64,000 bases of DNA, taken from positions 4,172,001 through 4,236,000 of the forward strand of contig NZ_CP040244.1 of assembly GCF_005517195.1 (NCBI RefSeq), in the 5' to 3' direction. The notes beneath the pieces were generated by a model. It worked only from the letters and a program-made list of their open reading frames with translations. It did not search any database and had not been told where the DNA came from. Shown here piece after piece: positions 14,601 to 23,324 of the stretch; position 1 is the first letter of the stretch; the number at the start of each line of letters is the position of its first letter. Made by a program: the position numbers and the translations under genes. The stretch comes from Streptomyces vilmorinianum (lineage in GTDB: Bacteria; Actinomycetota; Actinomycetes; Streptomycetales; Streptomycetaceae).

Positions 14601-17014
14601 CAGTCATCGGAGGCGGGCCCGGCGGGCTGTACTTCGCGGCCCTGGCCAAGCAGCTCTCCCCGCGATGGGAGGTCACGGTCTGGGAGCGCAACGCCCCGGA
14701 CGACACCTTCGGGTTCGGCGTGGTGTTCTCGGACGAGACGCTCGACGGGATCGCCCAGGCCGACCCCGAGACCTTCGCCGCGATGTCGGCGGAGTTCGCC
14801 CGCTGGACCGACATCGACGTCCACTACAAGGGCCAGGTCCTCACCTCCGGCGGGCACGGCTTCGCCGCCATCGGCCGCAAGCGGCTGCTGCAGATCCTGC
14901 AGGAGCGCTGCGCCGCCCTCGGCGTGGACGTCCGCTATCGCACCCAGGCCCCGCCGGCCGCCGAACTCGCCGCCTCCCACGACCTGGTGGTGGCCGGGGA
15001 CGGCGTACGGTCGGCGACCCGTGCCGCGTACGCCGACAGCTTCGGCCCCGACCTCGACGAGCGGCACTGCCGGTACATGTGGCTGGCCACCGACAAGGTC
15101 CTGGAGGCCTTCACCTTCATCGTCTCCGAGCACGACTTCGGCACGGTGCAGGTCCATGCCTACCCCTTCGACGCCACGCGCTCCACCTTCATCGTGGAGA
15201 TGGACGAGGGGGCGTGGCGGCGCGCGGGCTTCGATGTCCGCGCCGCCGCCGACCTGCCGCCGGGGGCCGGCGACGAGGAGAGCGTCCGGCGCTGCGAGGA
15301 GCTGCTCGCCGAGCATCTCGACGGCCACCGGCTGATCCCCAACAACTCCCGCTGGATCCGCTTCACCACCGTCCGCAACCGCAGCTGGCGGCACGGCAAC
15401 GTGGTGCTGCTCGGGGACGCGGCCCACACCGCGCACTTCTCCATCGGCTCCGGCACGAAGCTCGCCATGGAGGACGCCCTCGCGCTGGCCGCCTGCCTGC
15501 ACGAGAACCCGGACGTGGCCGGCGCGCTGGCGGCGTACGAGAGCGAGCGCAAGCCGGTGGTGGAATCGACCCAGCGCGCGGCCCAGGCCAGTCTCGAGTG
15601 GTTCGAGGACGTCGGCCGCTACACGGGCCAGGAGCCGCACCAGTTCGCCTTCAACCTGCTGACCCGCAGCCGCCGCGTCACCTACGACAACCTGCGGGTC
15701 CGCGACGACCGGTTCACCGCCGCCGTCCTCTCCCGGCACGAGAACGGCCCCGCCACGGCCGTCACCCCAGCCCTCACCCCGTCCCTCACCCCAGCCGTCA
15801 CCCCGGCCGGGCCGGCCGTGCCCCCGATGTTCCGCCCCTTCCGGCTGGGCGGGCTGCGGCTGCGCAACCGGGTCGTCGTACCGCCGCTGGCCCTCTACAC
15901 GGCGAAGGACGGGCTCCCCGGCGACTTCGACCTGGTGCACCTCAGCACCCAGGCCCTGGGCGGCGCCGGCCTGCTCCTCGCCGGGATGACCGCCGTCAGC
16001 GCCGACGGCCGGGCCACCCCCGGCTGCCCCGGCCTCTACACCGACGAACAGGAGGCCGCCTGGCGACGGATCACCGACTTCGTGCACGGTCAGTCGGACA
16101 CCTGCCTCGGCATCCAGCTCACCCACGCGGGCCGCCGCGCCGCCACCCGCACTCCCCGCCCGGACGGTACGTCGCCGCCGCTCACCGGCGCCGACGCCTG
16201 GCCGCTGGTCGCCGCCTCGCCCCTCGCCTGGGACGCGGACAGCGCGGTCCCGCGCGAGGCCACCCGCTCGGACCTGGAGCGCATCCGCCGCGACTTCGTA
16301 CGGGCCGCCGAACGGGCCCACCGCGCGGGCTTCGACGTCCTGGAACTCCAGTACGGCCACGGCCACTTGATGTCCGGGTTCCTCTCCCCTCTCACCAACC
16401 TGCGCACGGACTCCTACGGCGGCGACCTGACCGGCCGGCTGCGCTTCCCGCTGGAGGTGCTGCGCGCGGTACGGGCGGTCTGGCCGGCCGGCAAGGCGCT
16501 GCTCGTACGGATCTCCGCCACCGACTGGGCCGAGGGCGGCACGACCGGGACCGATGCCGTGGCGATCGCCCGAGCCCTGGCCGAGGCGGGCGCGGACGCG
16601 GTGGACGTCTCCACCGGCGAGGTCGTGGCCCACCAGCGGCCGCGCTACGGGCGCAGCTACCAGACCCCGTACGCCGACCTCGTCCGCAACGCCACCGGCG
16701 TCCCTGTCATCGCGGTCGGCGCGATCTCCACGTACGACGACGTGAACTCGATCATCCTGGCCGGCCGCGCCGACCTGTGCGCCGTGGGCCGCGCCCAGTT
16801 GCACGACCCGCTGTGGACCCTGCACGCCGCCGCGGCCCAGGGCTACCACGGCCCGGCCGCCCCCTGGGCGCCGTCCTGGAAGCAGGGCAGCGGCCGCCCG
16901 CCCGGCGCCAGGACCGACCGCGTCCCCCCGCGCCTGGAACTCCTGCGCGCCCCCGCCACGCCCGTGCACCAGCGCTGGCAACAGCCGCGCCCCGCGGCCG
17001 CACCGGCCCACTGA
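14591..17014 (+). CDS. sdgC: Bifunctional salicylyl-CoA 5-hydroxylase / OYE-family oxidoreductase
   Basis: 807 residues. Residues 1-~390 are a class A flavin monooxygenase: GGGPGGLY at the very N-terminus for FAD binding and GDAAHTAHFSIGSG around residue 275-290. After a Pro/Ala/Thr linker (repeated VTPALTP-like units, ~390-415), residues ~415-780 are an old-yellow-enzyme domain (FRPFRLGGLRLRNRVVVPP, QLTHAGRR, YGHGHLMSGFLSP). The same two-domain layout is known in salicylyl-CoA 5-hydroxylase and 2-aminobenzoyl-CoA monooxygenase/reductase. Presence of gentisate dioxygenase three genes on favours salicylyl-CoA as substrate, as in the salicylate pathway described for Streptomyces sp. WA46 (from memory). 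Start GTG at 14591 with AGGAGG before it, overlapping the ligase stop. Confidence 0.88.
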   Translation: MRVAVIGGGPGGLYFAALAKQLSPRWEVTVWERNAPDDTFGFGVVFSDETLDGIAQADPETFAAMSAEFARWTDIDVHYKGQVLTSGGHGFAAIGRKRLLQILQERCAALGVDVRYRTQAPPAAELAASHDLVVAGDGVRSATRAAYADSFGPDLDERHCRYMWLATDKVLEAFTFIVSEHDFGTVQVHAYPFDATRSTFIVEMDEGAWRRAGFDVRAAADLPPGAGDEESVRRCEELLAEHLDGHRLIPNNSRWIRFTTVRNRSWRHGNVVLLGDAAHTAHFSIGSGTKLAMEDALALAACLHENPDVAGALAAYESERKPVVESTQRAAQASLEWFEDVGRYTGQEPHQFAFNLLTRSRRVTYDNLRVRDDRFTAAVLSRHENGPATAVTPALTPSLTPAVTPAGPAVPPMFRPFRLGGLRLRNRVVVPPLALYTAKDGLPGDFDLVHLSTQALGGAGLLLAGMTAVSADGRATPGCPGLYTDEQEAAWRRITDFVHGQSDTCLGIQLTHAGRRAATRTPRPDGTSPPLTGADAWPLVAASPLAWDADSAVPREATRSDLERIRRDFVRAAERAHRAGFDVLELQYGHGHLMSGFLSPLTNLRTDSYGGDLTGRLRFPLEVLRAVRAVWPAGKALLVRISATDWAEGGTTGTDAVAIARALAEAGADAVDVSTGEVVAHQRPRYGRSYQTPYADLVRNATGVPVIAVGAISTYDDVNSIILAGRADLCAVGRAQLHDPLWTLHAAAAQGYHGPAAPWAPSWKQGSGRPPGARTDRVPPRLELLRAPATPVHQRWQQPRPAAAPAH

Positions 17015-17027
17015 ACCGGAGGACTCC

Positions 17028-18122
17028 ATGCAACGCGACCGACAACCGGCGGACGGCGACCCGCCCCGCTTCACCACGGACGGCGACCCGCCCCGCTTCA
17101 CCACGGACGGCGACCTGCCCCGCTTCACCGCGGCCGCCGTCCAGGCCGCACCCGTCTACCTCGACCCCGCGGCGACCGTCGACAAGGCCGTCGCCCTGAT
17201 CGCGGAGGCCGCGGGCAACGGCGCCCGACTGGTCGTCTTCCCCGAGGTTTTCGTCCCCGGATACCCGTACTGGAACTGGACCATGAACCCGGTCGAGGGC
17301 TCGCCCTGGTTCGAGCGCCTGCGGCGCGCCTCGATCGACGTCCCGGGGCCGCACGTCGACACCTTGCGTGCCGCGGCGCGCCAGTACGGCGTCGTCCTCG
17401 TCATCGGCGTCAACGAGCGCGCCGCGCACAGTCTCGGCGTCCTCTACAACACGCTGCTCACCATCGGGCCCGACGGCGAACTCCTCGGCATCCACCGCAA
17501 ACTGGTGCCCACGTGGGCGGAGAAGCTCACCTGGACCGGCGGTGACGGCAGCTCCCTGCGGGTCCACCGCACCCCCGTCGGCCCGCTCGGCGCCCTCGCC
17601 TGCGGCGAGAACACCAACACGCTGGCCCGCTTCACCCTGCTCGCCCAGGGCGAACTCGTCCATGCCTCCTGCTACATCGCCCTGCCCGTGGCCCCCGCCG
17701 ACTACGACATGGCGGAGGCGATCGCGGTGCGCACCGCCGCCCACAGCTTCGAGGGCAAGGTGTTCTCGATCGTGGCGTGTTCGACCATCTCCCCGGAGAT
17801 CGTCGACACCCTCGCCGGGGACGACGAGGAACTGCGCAAGCGGTTCACCCGGCCCCGCAGCGCCCTGTCGGGCATCTTCGGCCCGGACGGCCGTCCCGTC
17901 ACCGAACCGCTCGTCGACGACGAGGGGATCGTCTACGCCGAGATCGACCTCGCCCGCTGCGTCCAGCCCAAGCAGATGCACGACATCGTCGGCCACTACA
18001 ACCGCTTCGACATCTTCCGGCTCGAGGTCGACAACCGCCCCCGCACACCCGTGACCTTCACGGCCCCGCCGCCCCCCGTCCAGGCCACCGCCCCCGCCCC
18101 CGCCCCTGAGGAGGACGTATGA
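17028..18122 (+). CDS. Nitrilase embedded in the salicylate operon
   Basis: 364 residues, family-typical length. The catalytic triad of the nitrilase superfamily is visible: Glu in VVFPEVFVPGYP, Lys in IHRKLVPTW, Cys in LACGENTN; the C-terminal VGHYNRFDIF motif is also that of true nitrilases rather than amidases. It converts a nitrile to the acid and ammonia. The location between the hydroxylase and gentisate dioxygenase suggests that it feeds the pathway by turning an aromatic nitrile such as salicylonitrile into the acid, but substrate is inferred from neighbours only. The N-terminus contains three 9-residue repeats (GDxPRFT units) encoded by 27-base tandem repeats, an apparent expansion of the natural N-terminus. 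An ATGA overlap joins it to the dioxygenase gene. Confidence 0.9.
   Translation: MQRDRQPADGDPPRFTTDGDPPRFTTDGDLPRFTAAAVQAAPVYLDPAATVDKAVALIAEAAGNGARLVVFPEVFVPGYPYWNWTMNPVEGSPWFERLRRASIDVPGPHVDTLRAAARQYGVVLVIGVNERAAHSLGVLYNTLLTIGPDGELLGIHRKLVPTWAEKLTWTGGDGSSLRVHRTPVGPLGALACGENTNTLARFTLLAQGELVHASCYIALPVAPADYDMAEAIAVRTAAHSFEGKVFSIVACSTISPEIVDTLAGDDEELRKRFTRPRSALSGIFGPDGRPVTEPLVDDEGIVYAEIDLARCVQPKQMHDIVGHYNRFDIFRLEVDNRPRTPVTFTAPPPPVQATAPAPAPEEDV
17051..17131 (+). repeat. Three 27-base tandem repeats at the 5' end of the nitrilase gene
   Basis: Units at 17051-17077, 17078-17104 and 17105-17131. The first two are identical; the third differs at a few positions. Each adds nine residues in frame. 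Confidence 0.9.
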
Positions 18123-19234
18123 ACCCCGAGCAGGACGACACCGCACTGGGCCGTGCCCGCGTGACCGACACCGCCGAACTCACCGCGTACTACGGGGAAT
18201 TGGAGGCCCTGGAAGCCGGCGCCCTGTGGACCGTCGCCAACGACATCGAACCCTGGTACCCGCAGCCCAGGTCCGTGCCCGTCCTGTGGCGCTACGCCGA
18301 GCTGCGCCCGCTGGTCCGCAAGGCCCTCGACCTCGTCAAGGCCGACGACGCCGGGCGACGCGTGGTGATGCTCGTCAACCCCGGCCGCAGGGACGTCAGC
18401 GCCGCCGCCGGACTGCTGTACACCGGCCTGCAGATCATGGGCCCGGGTGAGGCCATGACGGCTCACCGCCACCAGGCGGCCGCCCTGCGCTTCGTCCACG
18501 AGGGCACCGGTGCCTGGACCATCGTGGACGGCCAGAAGCTCAAGGTCGGTCCGCGTGACTTCGCCATCACCCCGAACGGCACCTGGCACGAGCACGGCAA
18601 CGACGCCGAGGACGGGCCCGTCATCTGGCAGGACGGACTGGACATCCCGCTGGTCAACGCCTTGGACGCGGGCTTCTACGAGGTCCACCCGGAGCTGTAC
18701 CAGACCCCCGGCAAGGTCATCAACTCCTCGGTCCTGACGTACGGCGCGAGCCTTCTGCCGTACGGGGCGGAGAAGTGGACCCGGCCCTACTCGCCGCTGC
18801 TCGCCTACCCCTGGGAGCCCACGTACGAGGCGCTCCTGAACCTCGCGAAGGCCGGCGAGGGATCCCCGTACGACGGAGTGATCGCGGAGTACACCAACCC
18901 GGTCACGGGCGGATCGGTGATGCCGACCATGGGCGCGCACATGCAGCTCCTGCGCCCCGGTCAGGCCACCCTGGCCCACCGCCACACCGGCTCGGTCGTC
19001 TACACCGTCGCCAAGGGGCGGGGCGTGTCGGTGATCGCGGGGCAGCGCTTCGGCTGGCAGGAGGGCGACATCTTCTGCGTACCGTCCTGGGCCTGGCACG
19101 AGCACCGCAACCTCGACGAGTCCGAGGACGCCTGCCTGTTCTCCTTCGACGACTTCCCGGTCATGCGCTCGCTCGGCTTCCACCGCGAAGAGGCCTACGC
19201 CGACAACGGCGGCCACCAGCCCACCCACGCCTGA
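18119..19234 (+). CDS. Gentisate 1,2-dioxygenase
   Basis: 371 residues, a bicupin typical of gentisate dioxygenases (about 340-380 residues). The first cupin has MTAHRHQAAALRFVHEG with the paired metal-ligand histidines; a second cupin carries LAHRHTGSVVYTVAKG. It opens the gentisate ring with O2 and Fe(II), giving maleylpyruvate. It overlaps the nitrilase stop by four bases and is followed, 16 bases on, by the FAH-family hydrolase, so the lower pathway is encoded in order. In the WA46 scheme this corresponds to sdgD. Gentisate rather than 1-hydroxy-2-naphthoate is favoured by the upstream salicylyl-CoA hydroxylase. Confidence 0.92.
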   Translation: MNPEQDDTALGRARVTDTAELTAYYGELEALEAGALWTVANDIEPWYPQPRSVPVLWRYAELRPLVRKALDLVKADDAGRRVVMLVNPGRRDVSAAAGLLYTGLQIMGPGEAMTAHRHQAAALRFVHEGTGAWTIVDGQKLKVGPRDFAITPNGTWHEHGNDAEDGPVIWQDGLDIPLVNALDAGFYEVHPELYQTPGKVINSSVLTYGASLLPYGAEKWTRPYSPLLAYPWEPTYEALLNLAKAGEGSPYDGVIAEYTNPVTGGSVMPTMGAHMQLLRPGQATLAHRHTGSVVYTVAKGRGVSVIAGQRFGWQEGDIFCVPSWAWHEHRNLDESEDACLFSFDDFPVMRSLGFHREEAYADNGGHQPTHA

Positions 19235-19250
19235 CCCACGAGGAGCCCCC

Positions 19251-20183
19251 ATGCGCCTGCTCACCTTCACCACCGCCACCACCGGCGACACCGCCACCAC
19301 CGGCGACACCACGGACCGGCTGGGCGCCGAGGCCGACGGCCTGGTGTTCGACCTCGCCGTCCTGGCCGCCCACGCGGACGTGCGACTCCCGCACGACCTG
19401 CTCTCGTTCATCCAGGCCGGCGCCGAGGCCCAGGAGACCGCCCGCCGGCTCCTGGACACGGATCCCGCAGGCCTTCCGGCCGGTGCGGTCCACCGGCTCG
19501 AAGACGTCACGCTCCGTGCCCCGCTGCGCCCCGGGAAGATCATCGGTGTCGGGCTCAACTACGTCGAACACGTCGAGGAGTCGAGCCGCAGCCTCGACAC
19601 CGACAAGGCCCTGCCGTCCCGCGCCGTGCTCTTCGGCAAGCCCGCCACCGCCGTCACCGGCCCCGGCGCGCCGATCCTGCACAACGCGGACCTGACGACC
19701 CAGCTCGACTGGGAGTGCGAACTCGCCGTGGTCATCGGCCGCAGGGCCTTCCGCGTCAGCGAGGAGGAGGCGTACGGGCACGTCTTCGGCTACAGCATCG
19801 TCAACGACATCAGCGCCCGCGACCAGCGCCGCTCCGGCCAGTGGTTCTTCTCCAAGGGCCAGGACTCGTACGCGCCCTTCGGCCCGGCCGTGGTCACCGC
19901 CGACGAGATCCCCGACCCGATGGACCTGGACCTGTCGCTGCGCGTCAACGGCGTGACCAAGCAGAAGTCCAACACCCGGCACATGCTCTTCTCCATCGCC
20001 GCGCTCATCGCCGACATCAGCTCCGGCATGACCCTGGAACCGGGAGACGTCATCGCCACGGGCTCCCCGTCCGGCGTCGGCGCGGGCATGGTCCCGCCGC
20101 AGTTCCTCTCCCCCGGCGACACCGTCGAGGCGACCGTCGAGCGCATCGGCACCCTGACCAACCCCGTCGTCGACGCCCGCTGA
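19251..20183 (+). CDS. FAH-family hydrolase (probable maleylpyruvate or fumarylpyruvate hydrolase)
   Basis: 310 residues. The C-terminal two thirds are a fumarylacetoacetate-hydrolase domain: VGLNYVEHVEE, PAVLFGKP-type loop, the metal ligands in DWECELAVVIG, VNDISARDQ and a final TGSPSGVG. The first ~75 residues are a variable N-terminal domain. The family cleaves C-C bonds in acylpyruvates with Mg or Mn. In this operon it would split the ring-opened product into pyruvate plus a C4 diacid. Because no maleylpyruvate isomerase is encoded but a maleate isomerase is, direct hydrolysis of maleylpyruvate to maleate and pyruvate is the better fit (inference). Start ATG 19251 has GAGGAG in front. Confidence 0.88.
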   Translation: MRLLTFTTATTGDTATTGDTTDRLGAEADGLVFDLAVLAAHADVRLPHDLLSFIQAGAEAQETARRLLDTDPAGLPAGAVHRLEDVTLRAPLRPGKIIGVGLNYVEHVEESSRSLDTDKALPSRAVLFGKPATAVTGPGAPILHNADLTTQLDWECELAVVIGRRAFRVSEEEAYGHVFGYSIVNDISARDQRRSGQWFFSKGQDSYAPFGPAVVTADEIPDPMDLDLSLRVNGVTKQKSNTRHMLFSIAALIADISSGMTLEPGDVIATGSPSGVGAGMVPPQFLSPGDTVEATVERIGTLTNPVVDAR

Positions 20184-20216
20184 GCCCCGCCGGCGCCCGT
20201 ACCCCAGGAGTACCCC

Positions 20217-20993
20217 GTGTCCCACCGCACCTTCCGCATCGGCCAGATCGTCCCCAGCTCCAACGTCACGATGGAGACCGAGATCCCGGCCGTCCTGCGG
20301 GCCCGCGAGACCATCGCCCCCGAACGCTTCACCTTCCACTCCAGCCGGATGCGCATGACCCATGTGACCCCCGAGCAGCTCAAGGCCATGGACGCCGACT
20401 CCGACCGGTGCGCCGTGGAGCTCTCCGACGCCCGCGTCGACGTCCTCGGCTACGCCTGCCTGGTCGCCATCATGAGCATGGGCCTGGGCTACCACCGCAC
20501 GTCCGAGGAGCGCCTGCGCACCCGGACGGCCGAGAACGGAGCCCCGGCCCCCGTCGTCACCAGCGCGGGCGCCCTGGTCCACGGCCTGCACACGCTCGGC
20601 GCGAAGAAGATCGCCCTGATCGCCCCCTACATGCGGCCCCTGACGAGGACGGTCGTGGACTACCTCACCCACGAGGGCATCGAGGTCCTCGACTACACGG
20701 CGCTGGAGATCCCCGACAACCTCGACGTGGCCGCGCACGACCCGGCGAAGCTCCCCGGCCTCGCCCGCGCCCTCGACCACTCCGACGCGGACGCCGTCGT
20801 GCTCTCCGCCTGCGTGCAGATGCCCTCCCTCGGGGCATTGGAGGACGCCGAGCAGCTCCTCGGGAAGCCGGTGGTCTCCGCGGCGGTGTGCACCGCCCAC
20901 CAGATGCTGCGCGCCCTGGACCTCCCGGCCGTCGCCCCCGGCGCCGGCCACCTGCTCTCCGGCGCGTACGCGGAGGCGCCGCTGCCCCACTGA
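20217..20993 (+). CDS. maiA: Maleate cis-trans isomerase (Asp/Glu racemase superfamily)
   Basis: 258 residues, start GTG with CAGGAG upstream. It has the two cysteines expected for maleate isomerase: Cys81 in GYACLVAIMSMG and Cys199 in LSACVQMPS. The spacing of 118 residues equals that of the characterised Nocardia enzyme (Cys76/Cys194, from memory). It converts maleate to fumarate without cofactors. It is the last enzyme gene of the salicylate/gentisate operon, so the pathway would end in pyruvate and fumarate for central metabolism. An arylmalonate decarboxylase-like activity is a less likely alternative given this context. Confidence 0.88.
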   Translation: MSHRTFRIGQIVPSSNVTMETEIPAVLRARETIAPERFTFHSSRMRMTHVTPEQLKAMDADSDRCAVELSDARVDVLGYACLVAIMSMGLGYHRTSEERLRTRTAENGAPAPVVTSAGALVHGLHTLGAKKIALIAPYMRPLTRTVVDYLTHEGIEVLDYTALEIPDNLDVAAHDPAKLPGLARALDHSDADAVVLSACVQMPSLGALEDAEQLLGKPVVSAAVCTAHQMLRALDLPAVAPGAGHLLSGAYAEAPLPH

Positions 20994-21063
20994 CTCGTGG
21001 GAGCCCGGAGGATCCCGGAGGAGGGCTGGATATGATCGCGGCCGCGCACAACGGAAGGCGATC

Positions 21064-21906
21064 ATGTCGGACAGCCCCCTCAGGCCCAGCTCGTTGATCA
21101 ACACGGTCTACGGAGCGTTTCTGCGCCGCCTCGGCGGCTGGATCTCCATCGCGGACCTGATCACGCTGATGTCCGAGCTGGACGTCGACGGACCGGCGGT
21201 GCGCTCGGCGATCTCCCGGCTCAAGAAGAAGGGCGTCCTGGAACCCGAGCGCCGGGGCGCCACCGGCTACCGCCTCAGCCCGTCGGTCCTCCCGGTCTTC
21301 GACGAGGGCGATCGGCGCATCTTCGGCAGCCTGGAGGCCGCGGACCTGGCCGACGGCTGGGCGATGGCGGTCTTCTCCGTGCCCGAGTCGGAGCGCTCGC
21401 ACCGCTACCAGCTGCGCACCCGGCTGACCTGGCTCGGCTTCGGCAACATCGCGCCGGGTGTGTGGCTGGCTCCCGCCCGGCTGCTCGACGACGCCCGCGC
21501 CATGCTGGAGCGGCTCGGGCTGAGCTCGTACGTCCATCTGTTCTCGGCGGACTACGCCGCGTTCAGCGACCTGACCCACACGGTCAGCACCTGGTGGGAC
21601 TTCCCGGCCGTCCAGAAGCAGTACGCGCAGTTCACCGAGCGCTACGAGCCCGTCGCCGAGGACCTGGCCGGACGGCCGGCGGTACGGGGCGGGCTCGCGG
21701 ACGCCGAGGCGTTCCGCCACTATGTGCCGATGCTCACGCAGTGGCGCCGCCTGCCGTACCTCGACCCCGGCCTGCCCACGGAGCTCCTGCCGTCCGACTG
21801 GGACGCGGTCGCCGCCCGCCGGCTGTTCCAGCAGCTCCACTCCGTCCTCGCCGAGCCGAGCCTTCGCCACGTCGCGCGGATGACGGACCACGCGACGGCA
21901 GGCTGA
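21064..21906 (+). CDS. PaaX-family transcriptional regulator of the aromatic operon
   Basis: 280 residues. The N-terminal winged helix (LINTVYGAFLRRLGGWISIADL, then VRSAISRLKKKGVL) and the rest of the chain follow PaaX, which represses phenylacetate genes and is released by an aryl-CoA. Here the natural ligand would be a CoA intermediate such as salicylyl-CoA or gentisyl-CoA (inference). It lies 70 bases after the maleate isomerase on the same strand, possibly with its own promoter, and is followed by a strong terminator at 21931-21965 that closes the cluster. Its likely target is the AT-rich promoter region at 12457-12500. Confidence 0.9.
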   Translation: MSDSPLRPSSLINTVYGAFLRRLGGWISIADLITLMSELDVDGPAVRSAISRLKKKGVLEPERRGATGYRLSPSVLPVFDEGDRRIFGSLEAADLADGWAMAVFSVPESERSHRYQLRTRLTWLGFGNIAPGVWLAPARLLDDARAMLERLGLSSYVHLFSADYAAFSDLTHTVSTWWDFPAVQKQYAQFTERYEPVAEDLAGRPAVRGGLADAEAFRHYVPMLTQWRRLPYLDPGLPTELLPSDWDAVAARRLFQQLHSVLAEPSLRHVARMTDHATAG

Positions 21907-21930
21907 TACTGCTCTACACTTCCAGGCATA

Positions 21931-21965
21931 CCGCCCCGGTGGACTCCCCCGTGCCACCGGGGCGG
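21931..21965 (+). terminator. Terminator closing the salicylate gene cluster
   Basis: A perfect 12-base stem (CCGCCCCGGTGG / CCACCGGGGCGG) around an 11-base loop, followed by TTCTGT, 25 bases after the paaX-like stop. Confidence 0.9.
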
Positions 21966-22085
21966 TTCTGTGTCCGCAGGTCCTCTCCTGCCGGCCGGGG
22001 GCGACCGCGACACCGCCGAGGGTCTCCATCGCCCTCCGGGGCGCGCCATCATCGAAGGTGAGGAGACCACCGACGAGGAGTGGCG

Positions 22086-23183
22086 ATGAGGCTGTCGTTC
22101 CTTGAGCCCCTCTACGCGGAGCCGGGCCCGTACGCCTCCGTGTACCTGGACACCTCCCGGGACGTCGAGCATCCCGAGCGGGCGATCGGCCTGCGCTGGC
22201 AGCGGCTCCGCGAGAGCCTGTCCCGTCAGGGCGCGGACCGGGCGCTCCTGAACGTCCTGGAGGACGTGGTCGGTGCCGATACGGAGGTCCCGGGGGTGCA
22301 CGGGCAGGCCCTGTTCGCCGCGCACGGCACGCTCGTCCTGGACGGGGAGCTGCCCCGGCCGCCCGAGCACGACTCCGCGCGCTACAGCACCCTGCCGGAC
22401 GCGATGCCCCTGGTCACCCAGCACGTTCCGGAGATCCCCTACATGGCCGTGGTCGTCCACTACGGCGGCCTTCCGACCGCCGAGACCCACGGCTGGGTGA
22501 CGCTGGAGGCGGAGACCGGCACCTGGCCCGCGTCCGCCGTCACCCCGGGTGAGCGGCTGCACCGCAGGGTCGCGGTGGCGACCTGGCACCGTACCGCCCT
22601 GCGGCTCGGTCACCGGCTGGACGAGCGGGCGCGGCGCGCCCATGCCGACGCCGTCGTCGTGGGCGGGGACGAGTGGGCGTGCAACGTACTGATCCGCCGC
22701 CTGCCGCACGCCCTGCGGGACAAGGTCGTACGCGTGGGCGGCCCGACCCCCACCGACACCGGACGCGCCCTCCTGGAGCCGCAGCTCGACGGCCTCTTGC
22801 GGGGCCGCATGGCCGCGCACGACCGGGAACTGGTGGACGTCTTCATCAGCCGGCGCGCCCTGGACGGAGCCATGACGGAGGGGCTGGCCGCCACCGTCGC
22901 CGCCCTCCAGCGCGGCCAGGTCGCGGCACTGCTCCTGAACCGGCCGCCCGGGTCCTCGCTACGGCTCTGGACGGGCTCCCGGCCCACCCAGCTCGCGCTG
23001 AACGAGGCGGAGCTGGTGTCCTTCGGCGTGCGGGCCCCGCGCGAGGAGCGCGCCGACGAGGCCCTTGTCCGTGCTCTCGTCGGCACCGGCGCCGAGCTGG
23101 TCGTCGTACCGGAGAGCGAGCTGAGGCTGTACGAGGGCGTGGGCGCCCTGCTGCGGTACACCGACCCTGGCACCCCGTCGTGA
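22086..23183 (+). CDS. baeRF-type (Vms1/Rv2629-like) ribosome-associated protein
   Basis: 365 residues. The arrangement SVYLDTSRDVEHPERA near the N-terminus, VVVHYGG in the middle and VVVGGDEWACNVLIRRLP toward the C-terminal half resembles mycobacterial Rv2629 and the bacterial archaeo-eukaryotic release-factor families proposed to act on peptidyl-tRNA or stalled ribosomes. The match is from memory of the family, so activity is uncertain. The ATG at 22086 was preferred over GTG 22080 because GAGGAG is correctly spaced for it. Transcribed alone after the terminator of the aromatic cluster. Confidence 0.75.
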   Translation: MRLSFLEPLYAEPGPYASVYLDTSRDVEHPERAIGLRWQRLRESLSRQGADRALLNVLEDVVGADTEVPGVHGQALFAAHGTLVLDGELPRPPEHDSARYSTLPDAMPLVTQHVPEIPYMAVVVHYGGLPTAETHGWVTLEAETGTWPASAVTPGERLHRRVAVATWHRTALRLGHRLDERARRAHADAVVVGGDEWACNVLIRRLPHALRDKVVRVGGPTPTDTGRALLEPQLDGLLRGRMAAHDRELVDVFISRRALDGAMTEGLAATVAALQRGQVAALLLNRPPGSSLRLWTGSRPTQLALNEAELVSFGVRAPREERADEALVRALVGTGAELVVVPESELRLYEGVGALLRYTDPGTPS

Positions 23184-23324
23184 CGGCGGCGGATGAGGCA
23201 CATGGACAGGAGCAGAAGCGGGAGCGGCCCGGAACGGACGGCCATGACCACCACCACGACCACGGCCCCGCGGTCCGATGGCCCGTGAAGGGATCCCGAG
23301 GACCTCGTCCGCGCGGCACGCGCC

